This document shows, piece by piece, positions 8,601 to 15,321 of a stretch of 30,203 nucleotides of DNA. The DNA is from an uncultured Collinsella sp. (GTDB lineage Bacteria > Actinomycetota > Coriobacteriia > Coriobacteriales > Coriobacteriaceae), in NCBI GenBank assembly GCA_934668875.1, contig CAKUON010000016.1, forward strand, positions 1 through 30,203, read 5' to 3'. The number at the start of each line of letters is the position of its first letter. Position 1 is the stretch's first letter. The notes under the pieces are model-generated. The model was not told the DNA's origin. It did not search any database and saw nothing but the letters and a program-made list of their open reading frames with translations. Position numbers and translations under genes: made by a program.

Positions 8601-9184
8601 GTGGCGAGATGAAGGAGTTTACACTTCAGCTTGCGACAGACAGCCATTTTAGAGACGAAGACATCATCGGTACTGCCGTGACCTCTGGTCCTGATAAGAC
8701 GCAGACGCTTTCGTTCAAGGGCACCACTGATGATAAAGAGGTTGAGCTCAAGTACTCGCCCTCTGATATCAGGACTAATCCCGACCCAGGCGACTCCACG
8801 GGCGGCCCTTCCAAGACCTTCACGTACTACGTGCGCGAGAAGAACGAAAGATCGACCTATCCGCATTACAAGTTTGATCAGTCGGTCTATAAGTTCACGG
8901 TTGTCGCAAAGGATGACACCAAAGGAACCATCAACTGTAAGGTGACCTACAGAAAGGGAACCGTTGACTCCAACGGTACGTGGGTAAGCGCCGAGACCGA
9001 GGACCACGAGTTTCCCAAAACTACCCCCACCTTCACCAACACCTACTCCACCACTCTGCCCCTTTCTGGTATGTCGGGCGTCACTCTGACGTACCTTGCC
9101 GGCGCGGCGGTGCTTTGCGCTGCTGCGGCCTGGATGCACATTCGTCGCAAGGCGAATGCGAGGGGAGGTGAGCGTCGTGAATAA
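5678..9184 (+). CDS. Large LPxTG-like beta-helix surface protein, probable pilus tip adhesin
   Basis: This 1168-residue cell-wall protein begins with a signal peptide (about 1-45: basic start, hydrophobic core, Ala-x-Ala-like end). A Ser/Glu/Asp-rich low-complexity stretch follows (about 55-135). From about 140 to 760 there are many short repeats of the GGGVYV, SGGVI, ITGN type, typical of a right-handed parallel beta-helix. Two related beta-sandwich domains follow (from about 775 and 963; KATKELTGRDL and KATKVVEGGEM), resembling the isopeptide-linked pilin domains of Gram-positive pili. The sorting signal is LPLSG (1127-1131), then a membrane helix and a basic tail. The ATG at 5678 follows GGGGAGGAG. 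It is first in the pilus operon, and its stop overlaps the next start by 8 bp. A run of nine G lies at codons 58-61. The role as tip adhesin is inferred from size, order and domains. Confidence 0.85.
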   Translation: MKANSDKSKQSNKATRRVLAGVLCGASVLSLVLSLVMPPISQAIANDAQTVSAEKPVMGGGSSSESTGVDNTNNGDTENQNSGDAEGDETGSSNSDEQAQAEDQLEGELQVEDGDSSNNGAVMAAAEGGQTETAPDAINSVDELKNKLTHASGAASFKLAADIETSETITLNKDDSNITLDLNGCKIKHKSQNLPLFNITGGATLTVMDSQQAEVDNPTDSKYVCSDNTLSKNGNLASVAYDKTSKIPTKLTYYVTGSSVNPDGTSTTETLYKHEVGIGGAIVACDGGDGLRFINLYTTDGKSGTFTLKSGVITQQENGKVSSLVYAENGSSVNMNGGYVCGASGSGAGGGIEVRNNSNLSISGGVIAGNSAPSGGGVYVNGSAVTVTDGVISGNSTLANTPGFGGGIMGEGGSVTVSGGFITNNRYANFCGEDGSGNHGGAGLAAKNGTHVTISGGQITGNYSEEAGGGVYVTDQGRSGSRKDMAWLNITGGIIASNVSYRSEGAGIRVGQMVDAMISGTPDSNDTPGSKVYITNNHCMSRFDWGGGGVFVQGDSNTASNAGRLFVYNSYISSNTAGGYGGGVAVCPTGKTLVTNTKGTAIFGNSSARDEQKWQDDYNKEHNSGNNGTPHLSGGGIGDTNKTEDREAYASPTFRECGHADFFLAARDHTTPVAVVSGKMLGNIDAKYSGSIELTNPITIPANGAVGVKNSIGLTSDVKATDQAVTDAVQGKVQGTKVTTFITGNYSWDHGGGIMSNGDLYLGEPADAYAYPSLKLKATKELTGRDLKDGEFTFSVYRKNSGTAKAPSWDDNGNFINGGCEFVKSAPNNADGNIAFDLSNDLSKQLVDFSKKPLSDTGKITYSYYLVEDAGNIPGVDYDHAVYEINVTVEYNKTVLMSVPIKNDSNKTKDLSVYNFTIDSVDVTKNLGDSADPLGPVSPTDDYYLIADSGEGSTFTNKYTPSVSWTPKATKVVEGGEMKEFTLQLATDSHFRDEDIIGTAVTSGPDKTQTLSFKGTTDDKEVELKYSPSDIRTNPDPGDSTGGPSKTFTYYVREKNERSTYPHYKFDQSVYKFTVVAKDDTKGTINCKVTYRKGTVDSNGTWVSAETEDHEFPKTTPTFTNTYSTTLPLSGMSGVTLTYLAGAAVLCAAAAWMHIRRKANARGGERRE
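5851..5859 (+). repeat. Homopolymer tract of nine G inside the adhesin gene
   Basis: The run starts at the G of ATG codon 58, just after the signal peptide. The gene is in frame at nine G. One G more gives TGA within a few codons; one G fewer gives TAG nine codons on. Such tracts are classic sites of slipped-strand phase variation. Confidence 0.7.
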
Positions 9185-10847
9185 GAAGTTTAGCTCCTTC
9201 CCGATCTTGTTTGCGCTGCTCGCCCTCTTGATCGGCACCTGCGCGGTCGTGTTCCCCGCTTCCGCGCAGGCCGCGCCGACCTCGACCGGTTTCATCACGG
9301 TGAGCGGCACCGTAGCGAGCAGCTACGACGCCTATCAGATCTTTAGCGCCAACGTCGTCGACGGTGACGGCGACGCCAAGATCGCCACCGACCTCGCTTG
9401 GGCAAACGACGCCGCGCGCGACGCTGTCCTGCCCGTGCTGCACAGCGCCGGCATGCCCAAGTCCCAGACCACCGCGCAGGAAGCTGCCGAGTGGCTCAAC
9501 GCCGATTCTCACCTTACGAGCGCGCTGAGCGCACAGCTCGCTCGTTCCCTCCAGAGCTCTGGCGCCGTGTCCGTGGCCCTTAACGCGGGCACGGCGGCCG
9601 AGCTGCCCTGCGGCTACTGGCTCATCGTCGCCGACGACGACGCCATCGCCCAGAACGAGGCCGGCACCGCGCCGATCATGGTGCTGGTCGGCGGCAGCGC
9701 CGTCACCGTCAAGCCCAAGGCCGCGACGCCCAAGGTGTCCAAGCACGTGCTGGAGGACAGCACCGCCGCCTGGGGCAAGGCCGCCGACGCCACGGTCGCC
9801 GACGACCTGTACTGGCGCCTCTCGGCCACGGTCCCGGCGGGGCTCACGGCCTACGACACCTACGCGGTGCAGTTCGTCGACACCATGAGCGCGGGGCTCG
9901 ACCCCTCCGGGGTCGCAGCGAGCATGCGCGTGTACGTGGCGGCGGGCGCGGACGGCAACTTCGACGCCGTCTCAACCGGCAAGGACGGGCGCGCCGGCAC
10001 CGAGCCCGCGAAGGGCTGGACCGACATCACGGCCCAGTGTGCCACCAAGGTAGCGGCCGACGGCAAGACCTTCACCGTGCGCACCGGCGACCTGATCGCC
10101 GCGCTCGGCGGGGCCGACGCCTTCACCGCGGGCGCCCGCGTGGTCGCCGTGTACGACGCGCCGCTCAGCAGCGGCTGCAACCACGGCATCGCCAAGGGCA
10201 ACCCCAACGAGGTCTACCTGCGCTACCCGCGCTCTCCCTTCGCCGACCAGTCCGGCGACGCCGGCTTCACCCGCACGCCGAGCGATGACGCGACGGCCTA
10301 CACCTGGGATCTCGCGCTCACCAAGCGCGGCAGCGACGGCGACAAGCCGCTGCCCGGGGCGGTCCTGAGCATCACCGACGACCGCGGTCGCACGCTCGCG
10401 GCCGATGGCACGTGGGATGCGGAGGGCAAGGCTACCGTCACCACGGGCGAGGACGGCCGCGTGACCGTCTCGGGCGTGGACTCGGGCAAGCTGGAGGTCC
10501 GCGAGCTCAAGGCACCCAAGGGCTACACCGCCTTTGAGGGCACGCGCTCCGTGACGGTCAAGGCCGAGGGCCTGGATGTTGACCAGGTGGCCGCCGCCAA
10601 GCCCAAGCTCACCATCACCGCCGAGTCGCCCCTGCGTGCCGACAGCGCGGACGGGTCGACGGGCAGCCTGGAGGCGTCGCTCATCAACACGCCCACCGGC
10701 ACGCCCCCTAGCACTATCACCGGAGGCTTTATGCCCTCGACAGGCGATATGGCAATGTACGCCGCGGCCGCCGCAGCGGTCGCTGGAGCCGCAATCCTCG
10801 TGGTCGCGCTCCTGATCAAGCGGGGAGGCGGCAACCATGCAGAGTAG
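9177..10847 (+). CDS. LPxTG-like pilin subunit (minor or accessory pilin)
   Basis: This 556-residue secreted pilin has a signal peptide (about 1-34), the central YQIFSANVVDGDG-type N-terminal pilin region, and a GGSAVTVKPK segment whose lysines occupy the position of a pilin-motif lysine. A fimbrial D2-like domain follows, with NEVYLRYPRSP. The C-terminal CnaB/SpaA-type domain has an E-box (LEVRELKAPKGYTAF). The sorting signal is MPSTG (519-523), followed by a hydrophobic helix and a Lys-Arg tail. The GTG at 9177 has GGGGAGG just upstream and overlaps the adhesin stop by 8 bp, which suggests translational coupling; an upstream in-frame ATG at 9096 lies deep in the adhesin gene. Its G+C is visibly far higher than that of the genes on both sides. 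It could be a basal pilin anchoring the fibre. Confidence 0.85.
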   Translation: MNKKFSSFPILFALLALLIGTCAVVFPASAQAAPTSTGFITVSGTVASSYDAYQIFSANVVDGDGDAKIATDLAWANDAARDAVLPVLHSAGMPKSQTTAQEAAEWLNADSHLTSALSAQLARSLQSSGAVSVALNAGTAAELPCGYWLIVADDDAIAQNEAGTAPIMVLVGGSAVTVKPKAATPKVSKHVLEDSTAAWGKAADATVADDLYWRLSATVPAGLTAYDTYAVQFVDTMSAGLDPSGVAASMRVYVAAGADGNFDAVSTGKDGRAGTEPAKGWTDITAQCATKVAADGKTFTVRTGDLIAALGGADAFTAGARVVAVYDAPLSSGCNHGIAKGNPNEVYLRYPRSPFADQSGDAGFTRTPSDDATAYTWDLALTKRGSDGDKPLPGAVLSITDDRGRTLAADGTWDAEGKATVTTGEDGRVTVSGVDSGKLEVRELKAPKGYTAFEGTRSVTVKAEGLDVDQVAAAKPKLTITAESPLRADSADGSTGSLEASLINTPTGTPPSTITGGFMPSTGDMAMYAAAAAAVAGAAILVVALLIKRGGGNHAE

Positions 10848-10955
10848 CCAATGGCCCCACAGAGAGCGGGGCGAGACATAACCAAGCAGATGCTTAGACA
10901 CAGACAGATGGTTTTAGATCAAATGGACTTCAAGCAGAAAGCAGAGGAAAAGAAG

Positions 10956-12767
10956 ATGAGTATGAGCAAGAACATCGCCCGCCTGGCAGTAACCGCCGGC
11001 CTCACAGCAGCGCTGAGCTTCGGTGGCGTCATGGCCCCGGTGACGATGGCGTTTGCTGAGGGTGCGACGGACAGCATCACCATTAGTCAGGCCGAGAAAA
11101 ACGATGGCACCACGTTCAAGGCGTACCAGATCTTCAAGGCTACGGTGACCGACGTTGAAAACGGCGGCAAGACCGCTCAGAACATTACGTGGGCAAGCGA
11201 AACGGTTGGCCCGAAGGTGATTGATGCCATTAATAGCTGGGAGAATGATCACAACTTGAAGGCTGAGGATAAGCTGCGTGACAACCCTACGGCCCAGGAA
11301 GTCGCCGACTTCCTCATGGCGCATGCGGAAAATCCAACTGCAGGTTCGGCTGACGGAAAGAATAAGGGAACGCGAGTTACTACTGACAATGTTCTCTACG
11401 CAGTTGCGAATGCCGTAAAGAATGAGAAACTTGCCGCGACTAGCATCCCTACTGGTAATTCTTGGACTCCTGATCCGGCGAATGGCAACGGCTACTACCT
11501 GTTTGTGACCAACGAAAGTAGTCTGGGTATTGACAAGAAGAACACCGGCACGTCTCCCATCTTCGCAGTCGTGGGTGGTAGTGCCGTGACCGTTTATGAG
11601 AAGACCAGCATCCCCACGGTTGAGAAAAAGGTCCTCGACGATTCCAAGGTGACGGGCGTTGCCATTACTGGGGAGGACGAGGCCAATTGGAAGGACGCTG
11701 CCGACTCCCAGATCGGTCAGGTAGTGAACTATAAGCTAACCGGTACGATTGCAGATAACTACGCCAGCTATGACTCTTATTCCTATAAGTTTAAGGATAC
11801 GCTGGAGAAGGGTCTTGACTACGTCGATGACTCGCTTAGCGTTTATGCGCTGAACGGCGATGCATATACCAAGATCGATTCGACTAGCTACAGTGTGACT
11901 GAACCCACTGATTCCAGTCGTGACCTGGTAGTCGATTTTAGTAAGGGCGAAAAGGGTCTGAAGTCGGCCATCGCGGAAAATGGCGGAAAGCTTACGATCG
12001 ATGCCAACACCAAGATTGTTGTCTTCTACGAGGCAAAGCTCAACGCAAAGGCGGTTATTGCAGGGGTCAACAAGCTGGAGGGCAACCCCAATACTGTTAC
12101 GCTCGAGTATTCTAACAACCCCATGGTCGCAGGCACTGGCACCTCGGCGCCCGACACCGTCGTGGACTATACCTACGGCCTTCAGATTAATAAGGTTGAC
12201 TTGGGCACCGAAGCAGCTCTCGAGGGCGCGCAATTTACCATCACGACCAAAGGTGATGAGAGTAAGGGGGTGAAATACGTCGCGAAGAACGGTACGTTGA
12301 GTGATGACGAGGTTGTTTTAACGACGAACGAGAAGGGCCTCATTCAGCTTACCGGTCTTGATGCTGGTACCTATACTGTGACCGAGAAAAACGCCCCCAA
12401 GGGCTATACCGCGGTTTCGTCTTTCGAATTTACGATTGATCCGACAATTAATGATGAGGAGGGCCAGGGCTACAAGCTGACAAAGCTTGAGGGAAGGCTT
12501 GATAACAAGGGCCAGAACGACAACGTCATCCCTGGCCTCACCGACGGAAATTCTGGCGACAACAAGCTGACGAAGAAGGACGGATCGGAGAAGAATGCCG
12601 ATGGTACCTTCAACATCACCGTTGGCGATACCAAGCAGGTTGGCCTCCCGCTCACCGGTCTCAACGGCGTGACCTTCACTTGGATCGCTGGTGGCGCGGT
12701 GCTGTGCATTGGCGTGGCGCACCTTATCCGCAGCCGTAAGCAGGCTGAGGAGTCCGAGCAGGAGTAA
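10956..12767 (+). CDS. Probable backbone (major) pilin with LPLTG sorting signal
   Basis: This 603-residue secreted protein has a signal peptide (about 1-32), an N-terminal domain beginning around TFKAYQIFKATV, and GGSAVTVYEKTSIPTVEKKV, where the Tyr-Glu-Lys segment matches the place of the YPKN pilin motif used for polymerisation. A fimbrial D2-type domain follows, with NTVTLEYSNNP. The CnaB-type domain has an E-box (YTVTEKNAPKGYTAV), where Glu and Lys normally help form isopeptide bonds. The sorting signal is LPLTG (564-568), then a membrane helix and a charged tail. ATG 10956 is chosen because AGAGGA lies at 10943-10948 and the signal peptide begins there; the upstream in-frame ATG at 10851 would add a basic leader without a good site. 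The 108-bp gap before it is unusual in this tight operon. A terminator follows it. Confidence 0.87.
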   Translation: MSMSKNIARLAVTAGLTAALSFGGVMAPVTMAFAEGATDSITISQAEKNDGTTFKAYQIFKATVTDVENGGKTAQNITWASETVGPKVIDAINSWENDHNLKAEDKLRDNPTAQEVADFLMAHAENPTAGSADGKNKGTRVTTDNVLYAVANAVKNEKLAATSIPTGNSWTPDPANGNGYYLFVTNESSLGIDKKNTGTSPIFAVVGGSAVTVYEKTSIPTVEKKVLDDSKVTGVAITGEDEANWKDAADSQIGQVVNYKLTGTIADNYASYDSYSYKFKDTLEKGLDYVDDSLSVYALNGDAYTKIDSTSYSVTEPTDSSRDLVVDFSKGEKGLKSAIAENGGKLTIDANTKIVVFYEAKLNAKAVIAGVNKLEGNPNTVTLEYSNNPMVAGTGTSAPDTVVDYTYGLQINKVDLGTEAALEGAQFTITTKGDESKGVKYVAKNGTLSDDEVVLTTNEKGLIQLTGLDAGTYTVTEKNAPKGYTAVSSFEFTIDPTINDEEGQGYKLTKLEGRLDNKGQNDNVIPGLTDGNSGDNKLTKKDGSEKNADGTFNITVGDTKQVGLPLTGLNGVTFTWIAGGAVLCIGVAHLIRSRKQAEESEQE

Positions 12768-12867
12768 CGCTCACTCACCCATCCCTTTGGCAGGTGGGAT
12801 GTGATGGCCATGAGACTTGCGGACACTTTTCTCGTCCATCGACGTTCTAGCTTTGCCATTCTCTTTT

Positions 12868-12905
12868 CGGGGCAGACTCCACGCTGGAGTTTGCCCCGTT
12901 CTTTT
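12868..12905 (+). terminator. Intrinsic terminator after the backbone pilin
   Basis: CGGGGCAGACTCCA (12868-12881) pairs with TGGAGTTTGCCCCG (12885-12898) around a 3-base loop with one mismatch, and TTCTTTTT follows. This ends the pilin transcript before the duplicated cassette and the sortase gene. Confidence 0.85.
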
Positions 12906-12947
12906 TGGACAACACAGGCAGCCTCCACCGTCCGATGCGGACTCATC

Positions 12948-13049
12948 CGTCATCGCGTTTTTGACTCGTATGAGGTTCGGTTTAAGGTCCGTAGGCGCAC
13001 GCGCGGTGCGGACGGTAGAAGGCATTTGCGCCGCAACAAGCGCAAATAA
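12948..13049 (+). pseudogene. Truncated, frameshifted copy of the 50-residue membrane peptide gene
   Basis: The sequence encodes the basic tail DSYEVRFKVRRR... ending in NKRK, as in the intact gene at 13368-13520. The start codon and membrane segment are absent. Where the intact copy reads GCGTTTCTAGACTCG, this one reads GCGTTTTTGACTCG, one base shorter, so the upstream hydrophobic residues are out of frame. An open frame does run through it from 12801, but that lead-in overlaps the terminator and looks accidental. Confidence 0.7.
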
Positions 13050-13050
13050 G

Positions 13051-13077
13051 AACGGCCGGGGTTGCAGCCCGGCCGTT
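13051..13077 (+). terminator. Hairpin after cassette copy 1
   Basis: AACGGCCGGG (13051-13060) pairs with CCCGGCCGTT (13068-13077). The matching hairpin in copy 2 has AATGCCCGGG/CCCGGGCATT, so changed bases are compensated on the other arm. Confidence 0.7.
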
Positions 13078-13086
13078 TAACACGTT

Positions 13087-13178
13087 AGAAAACTAGGCCG
13101 CCCGCGCTCCTTAACACTTACGCGGGATGCGTCGTTTTCTACAGACATTCTATCCCGAATCGCCCCGCCGATTCGGGA
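13087..13178 (+). other. Conserved folded segment of cassette copy 1
   Basis: AGAAAAC (13087-13093) pairs with GTTTTCT (13134-13140), enclosing CCCGCG (13101-13106) and CGCGGG (13121-13126) around a variable loop. A further stem TCCCGAATCG/CGATTCGGGA (13153-13178) follows. Each stem is kept in copy 2. It may be an RNA structure or a DNA element; the sequence alone does not decide. Confidence 0.5.
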
Positions 13179-13289
13179 CATTTTGAAAACGCAAATACGC
13201 CGAAAAATGCAGCTAGGCTCCATTGTCCAAAGGATCGAGTGTATGAATATCGAACAGATGTTTGCAATTATTGCGTTTACCAGCTGTAA

Positions 13290-13301
13290 GAGCGTACGCT
13301 C
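13290..13301. promoter_or_regulatory. Perfect 12-bp palindrome upstream of the small membrane peptide gene
   Basis: GAGCGTACGCTC is fully self-complementary and lies 67 bp before the start of the 50-residue peptide. A possible -10 box, TAAAAT (13306-13311), follows directly. An operator role is an inference. Confidence 0.35.
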
Positions 13302-13367
13302 GCAGTAAAATGGCCTTGCGACGCATCCCGTGCGCGGGCGGCCGACGACTCGATCGGAGGTCCCCAA

Positions 13368-13520
13368 ATGCTGAAATTCCTTAACGCGCTCGCCGCCCTC
13401 GCGGCGGTGGGCACGTTCGTCATCGCGTTTCTAGACTCGTATGAGGTTCGGTTTAAGGTCCGTAGGCGCTCGCGCGGTGCGGACGGTAGAAGGCATTTGC
13501 GCCGCAACAAGCGCAAATAA
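13368..13520 (+). CDS. Small membrane peptide of 50 residues, unknown function
   Basis: This short gene has a hydrophobic segment (about residues 5-22, LNALAALAAVGTFVIAFL) followed by a strongly basic tail rich in Arg and Lys that ends NKRK. It is probably a single-pass inner membrane peptide with a cytosolic basic tail. The ATG at 13368 has GGAGG (13356-13360) 7 nt upstream, a strong sign that it is translated. A hairpin follows 1 bp after the stop. A broken copy lies about 470 bp upstream, inside a duplicated cassette, and the sortase gene lies 267 bp downstream. The family is not recognised, and any role in pilus assembly would rest on position only. Confidence 0.7.
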   Translation: MLKFLNALAALAAVGTFVIAFLDSYEVRFKVRRRSRGADGRRHLRRNKRK

Positions 13521-13521
13521 G

Positions 13522-13549
13522 AATGCCCGGGGTTAGAGGCCCGGGCATT
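13522..13549 (+). terminator. Hairpin after the small membrane peptide gene
   Basis: AATGCCCGGG (13522-13531) pairs with CCCGGGCATT (13540-13549) around an 8-base loop, one base after the stop codon. The T tract is short. Confidence 0.7.
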
Positions 13550-13559
13550 TAACAACACC

Positions 13560-13649
13560 GGAAACTGGTCGCCCGCGCTTTCGATCATTTACGCGGGATG
13601 CGTCGTTTCCTGTAGCTATTGTATCCCGAATCGCTCAGTTGATTCGAGA
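13560..13649 (+). other. Conserved folded segment of cassette copy 2
   Basis: GGAAAC (13560-13565) pairs with GTTTCC (13605-13610), enclosing CCCGCG (13572-13577) and CGCGGG (13592-13597). TCCCGAATC (13624-13632) pairs with GATTCGAGA (13641-13649) with one mismatch. The outer stem differs from copy 1 but still pairs. Confidence 0.5.
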
Positions 13650-13787
13650 TATTTTGAAAACTCAAATACGGGCCCATGCCTGACCGGACAATGCAGCCTG
13701 ACCCCATTGTCCGAGTGGTGGCACGCGGGGCTCGCGAATCGGCTATTATTTGTTTAGACAACATGAGCTGTAAAGGAGTGACCGGCG

Positions 13788-14726
13788 ATGGTGCAGGGCG
13801 CCAAACACATGAAGGGCGATAACGCCGTGGACAACGGTGGCTCAAGTCCCCAGCCCAAACCTCAACCAAAGCCTAAGCGTCGTCGCAAGCGGCTGCCGCG
13901 CTGGGCTGACCGGCTCATCACTATCGTCATCATCCTTATTGGCGTAGGCCTTATGACCTGGCCGTGGATCTTGGATCGGCTCGAGGCCTCGGGCGTGTTC
14001 AACCAGATCAGCACCGTGTCCAGTACCGTGGACGCGCTTTCGGAAGAGGAGCGCGAGCGCATCCTGCTGCAGGCGCGCTCCTATAACGAGCAGCTTGCCG
14101 GCGAGGCCACCGAGCTTCCCGCCGACCAGATCGAGCCCTACGATCAGCAGCTCATCTTCGACCGCGACCCCATGATGAGCTGGGTCGAGATCCCCTCCAT
14201 CGACGTAAGCATGCCCATCTACCACGGCACGAGCGAGGAAGTCCTTATGGCGGGCGTCGGCCACCTGGAGGGCACGAGCCTACCGGTGGGCGGCAGCTCG
14301 ACGCATTGCGTGCTCACCGCGCACTCGGGCATGCGCAACCTGAGCATGTTCGATGACATCCACTCGCTGGAGCCCGGCGACCTGGTGCTGTTGCACACCA
14401 TGAACAAGACGCTCGCCTACAAGATGGTCGACTCCGAGGTCGTGCTGCCCGAGGAGATGGAGTCGCTGACCATTGAGCCCGGAGCCGACAAGGTGACGCT
14501 CGTTACCTGCACGCCCTACGGCGTGAACGACCATCGCCTGCTGGTGCATTGCGTGCGTACCAAGTACAACAAGAAGGACGTCGACAAGCAAAAGTCGCTC
14601 GCCGGCCGCCACTGGGGCAAGCGCGAGTTCGCCGTGCTCATCGTGGTTATTGCCATTGTGCTGTTGCTGCTGGACATCGTGATCCACGCGATCCGCAAGC
14701 GCCGCAAGGCCAAGGCCTCGGCATAG
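13788..14726 (+). CDS. srtC: Class C sortase (pilus polymerase)
   Basis: This 312-residue membrane-bound transpeptidase cleaves LPxTG-like signals and joins pilin subunits through lysines. It has a basic Pro/Lys/Arg-rich N-terminus, a membrane helix (about 44-63), the sortase domain (about 120-260) and a C-terminal membrane helix with a basic tail, the two-anchor layout of class C. Catalytic residues are visible: His179 in LTAHSGM, Cys241 in TLVTCTPYG, and Arg250 in NDHRLLV. Just before the domain, IFDRDPMMSW resembles the Asp-Pro lid motif of pilus sortases. The ATG at 13788 is preceded by AAGGAG (13773-13778). It is separated from the pilin genes by a terminator and the duplicated cassette, so it probably has its own promoter; TATTAT at 13744-13749 is a possible -10 box. 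Confidence 0.95.
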   Translation: MVQGAKHMKGDNAVDNGGSSPQPKPQPKPKRRRKRLPRWADRLITIVIILIGVGLMTWPWILDRLEASGVFNQISTVSSTVDALSEEERERILLQARSYNEQLAGEATELPADQIEPYDQQLIFDRDPMMSWVEIPSIDVSMPIYHGTSEEVLMAGVGHLEGTSLPVGGSSTHCVLTAHSGMRNLSMFDDIHSLEPGDLVLLHTMNKTLAYKMVDSEVVLPEEMESLTIEPGADKVTLVTCTPYGVNDHRLLVHCVRTKYNKKDVDKQKSLAGRHWGKREFAVLIVVIAIVLLLLDIVIHAIRKRRKAKASA

Positions 14727-14739
14727 CCATTGTTCAGAA

Positions 14740-14772
14740 CCACCACAATGGGGACAGGCACCTTTGCGGTGG
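14740..14772. repeat. Hairpin after the sortase gene, GGGACAGG family
   Basis: CCACCACA (14740-14747) pairs with TGCGGTGG (14765-14772) with one mismatch. The loop ATGGGGACAGGCACCTT is nearly that of the copy at 4224-4256. Confidence 0.6.
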
Positions 14773-14782
14773 TCGGGCTTCC

Positions 14783-14847
14783 AAACCGTCCCAACATTCG
14801 ACGAAAATCGCGATTTTGCCGAAAAACGTCAAATGTTGGGACGGTTT
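14783..14847. repeat. 16-bp inverted repeat with an inner palindrome
   Basis: AAACCGTCCCAACATT (14783-14798) pairs perfectly with AATGTTGGGACGGTTT (14832-14847). Inside it lies the palindrome AAAATCGCGATTTT (14804-14817). GGACGGTTTTCG at 14839-14850 returns 21 bp later at 14860-14871. This fills most of the gap before gatC. Confidence 0.65.
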
Positions 14848-15009
14848 TCGTTGTGGGCAGGACGGTTTTCGCTACAGAACCGTCGAACCGCGCCCTGCCG
14901 TCCCGCCGCTCTCGTTACGTTTTCGCTGCATTTGGGTAAAGCGCCTGCTCCAAGCCGGCGTTGCCCTGTATACTAGAGCGGTTTAACTGTTATGCGGAAG
15001 GGAGCGCCT

Positions 15010-15321
15010 ATGGCACTCAGCGAGAAAGACGTGCGCGGCATCGCCGAGTACGCAAAGATCGCACTGACCGATGACGAGCTCACCCAGATGACGTCCTACA
15101 TGAACGACGCCGTCCAGATGCTCGAGCCCGTCTTGCAATATGATTTGCCCGACGTGGAGCCCACGTTCCATCCCATCGGAAGCCTGTCCAACGTGATGGG
15201 CGACGACCTACGCGAGCCCGAGCGCGACCTGCCGCTCGACGTTGCGCTGGAAAACGCCGGCAGCGCGCGTGACCGCTACTTCCGCGTGCCGTCCATTTTG
15301 GGAGAGGGGGAGAGCGAGTAA
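15010..15321 (+). CDS. gatC: Aspartyl/glutamyl-tRNA amidotransferase subunit C
   Basis: This 103-residue subunit belongs to the GatCAB complex, which converts Glu-tRNA(Gln) and, in some bacteria, Asp-tRNA(Asn) to the amide forms. GatC wraps around GatA and stabilises the complex. The sequence has the family start (LSEKDVRGIAEYAKIALTDDEL), the central methionine-rich segment DAVQMLEPVL, and the C-terminal ENA...RDRYFRVPSIL tail. The ATG at 15010 follows AAGGGAG (14998-15004); an in-frame ATG at 14992 has no site. Its stop TAA shares its last base with the gatA ATG, so translation is probably coupled. Confidence 0.95.
   Translation: MALSEKDVRGIAEYAKIALTDDELTQMTSYMNDAVQMLEPVLQYDLPDVEPTFHPIGSLSNVMGDDLREPERDLPLDVALENAGSARDRYFRVPSILGEGESE

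Larger units (their letters stand above)
12948..13228 (+). repeat. Duplicated cassette, copy 1 (degenerate)
   Basis: This segment repeats at 13418-13712 with high but imperfect identity. It carries, in order, the tail of a small basic protein, a terminator-like hairpin, a two-part stem, a second hairpin (13153-13178), and a CCATTGTCC end. Copy 1 lacks the N-terminal part of the small gene and has one base fewer near its start. Confidence 0.85.
13418..13712 (+). repeat. Duplicated cassette, copy 2
   Basis: The matching partner of 12948-13228. It begins inside the small peptide gene at CGTCATCGCG and ends at CCATTGTCC. Near its end GGACAATG pairs with CATTGTCC, a short inverted repeat absent from copy 1. 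Confidence 0.85.

Noticed and set aside
10836..10880. Fourteen-codon frame with an upstream GGGGAGG between the two smaller pilin genes
   Set aside because: It overlaps the end of the pilin gene, is very short, and has no feature that would separate it from chance.
12801..13049. An 82-codon frame running through the pilin terminator into cassette copy 1
   Set aside because: Its first part overlaps a strong terminator and lacks a hydrophobic segment; only the tail matches the intact small peptide, so it is better seen as a decayed copy.
12948..13712. Possible CRISPR-like array
   Set aside because: There are only two long, diverged copies that contain coding sequence and hairpins; no short regular repeats or spacers are present.
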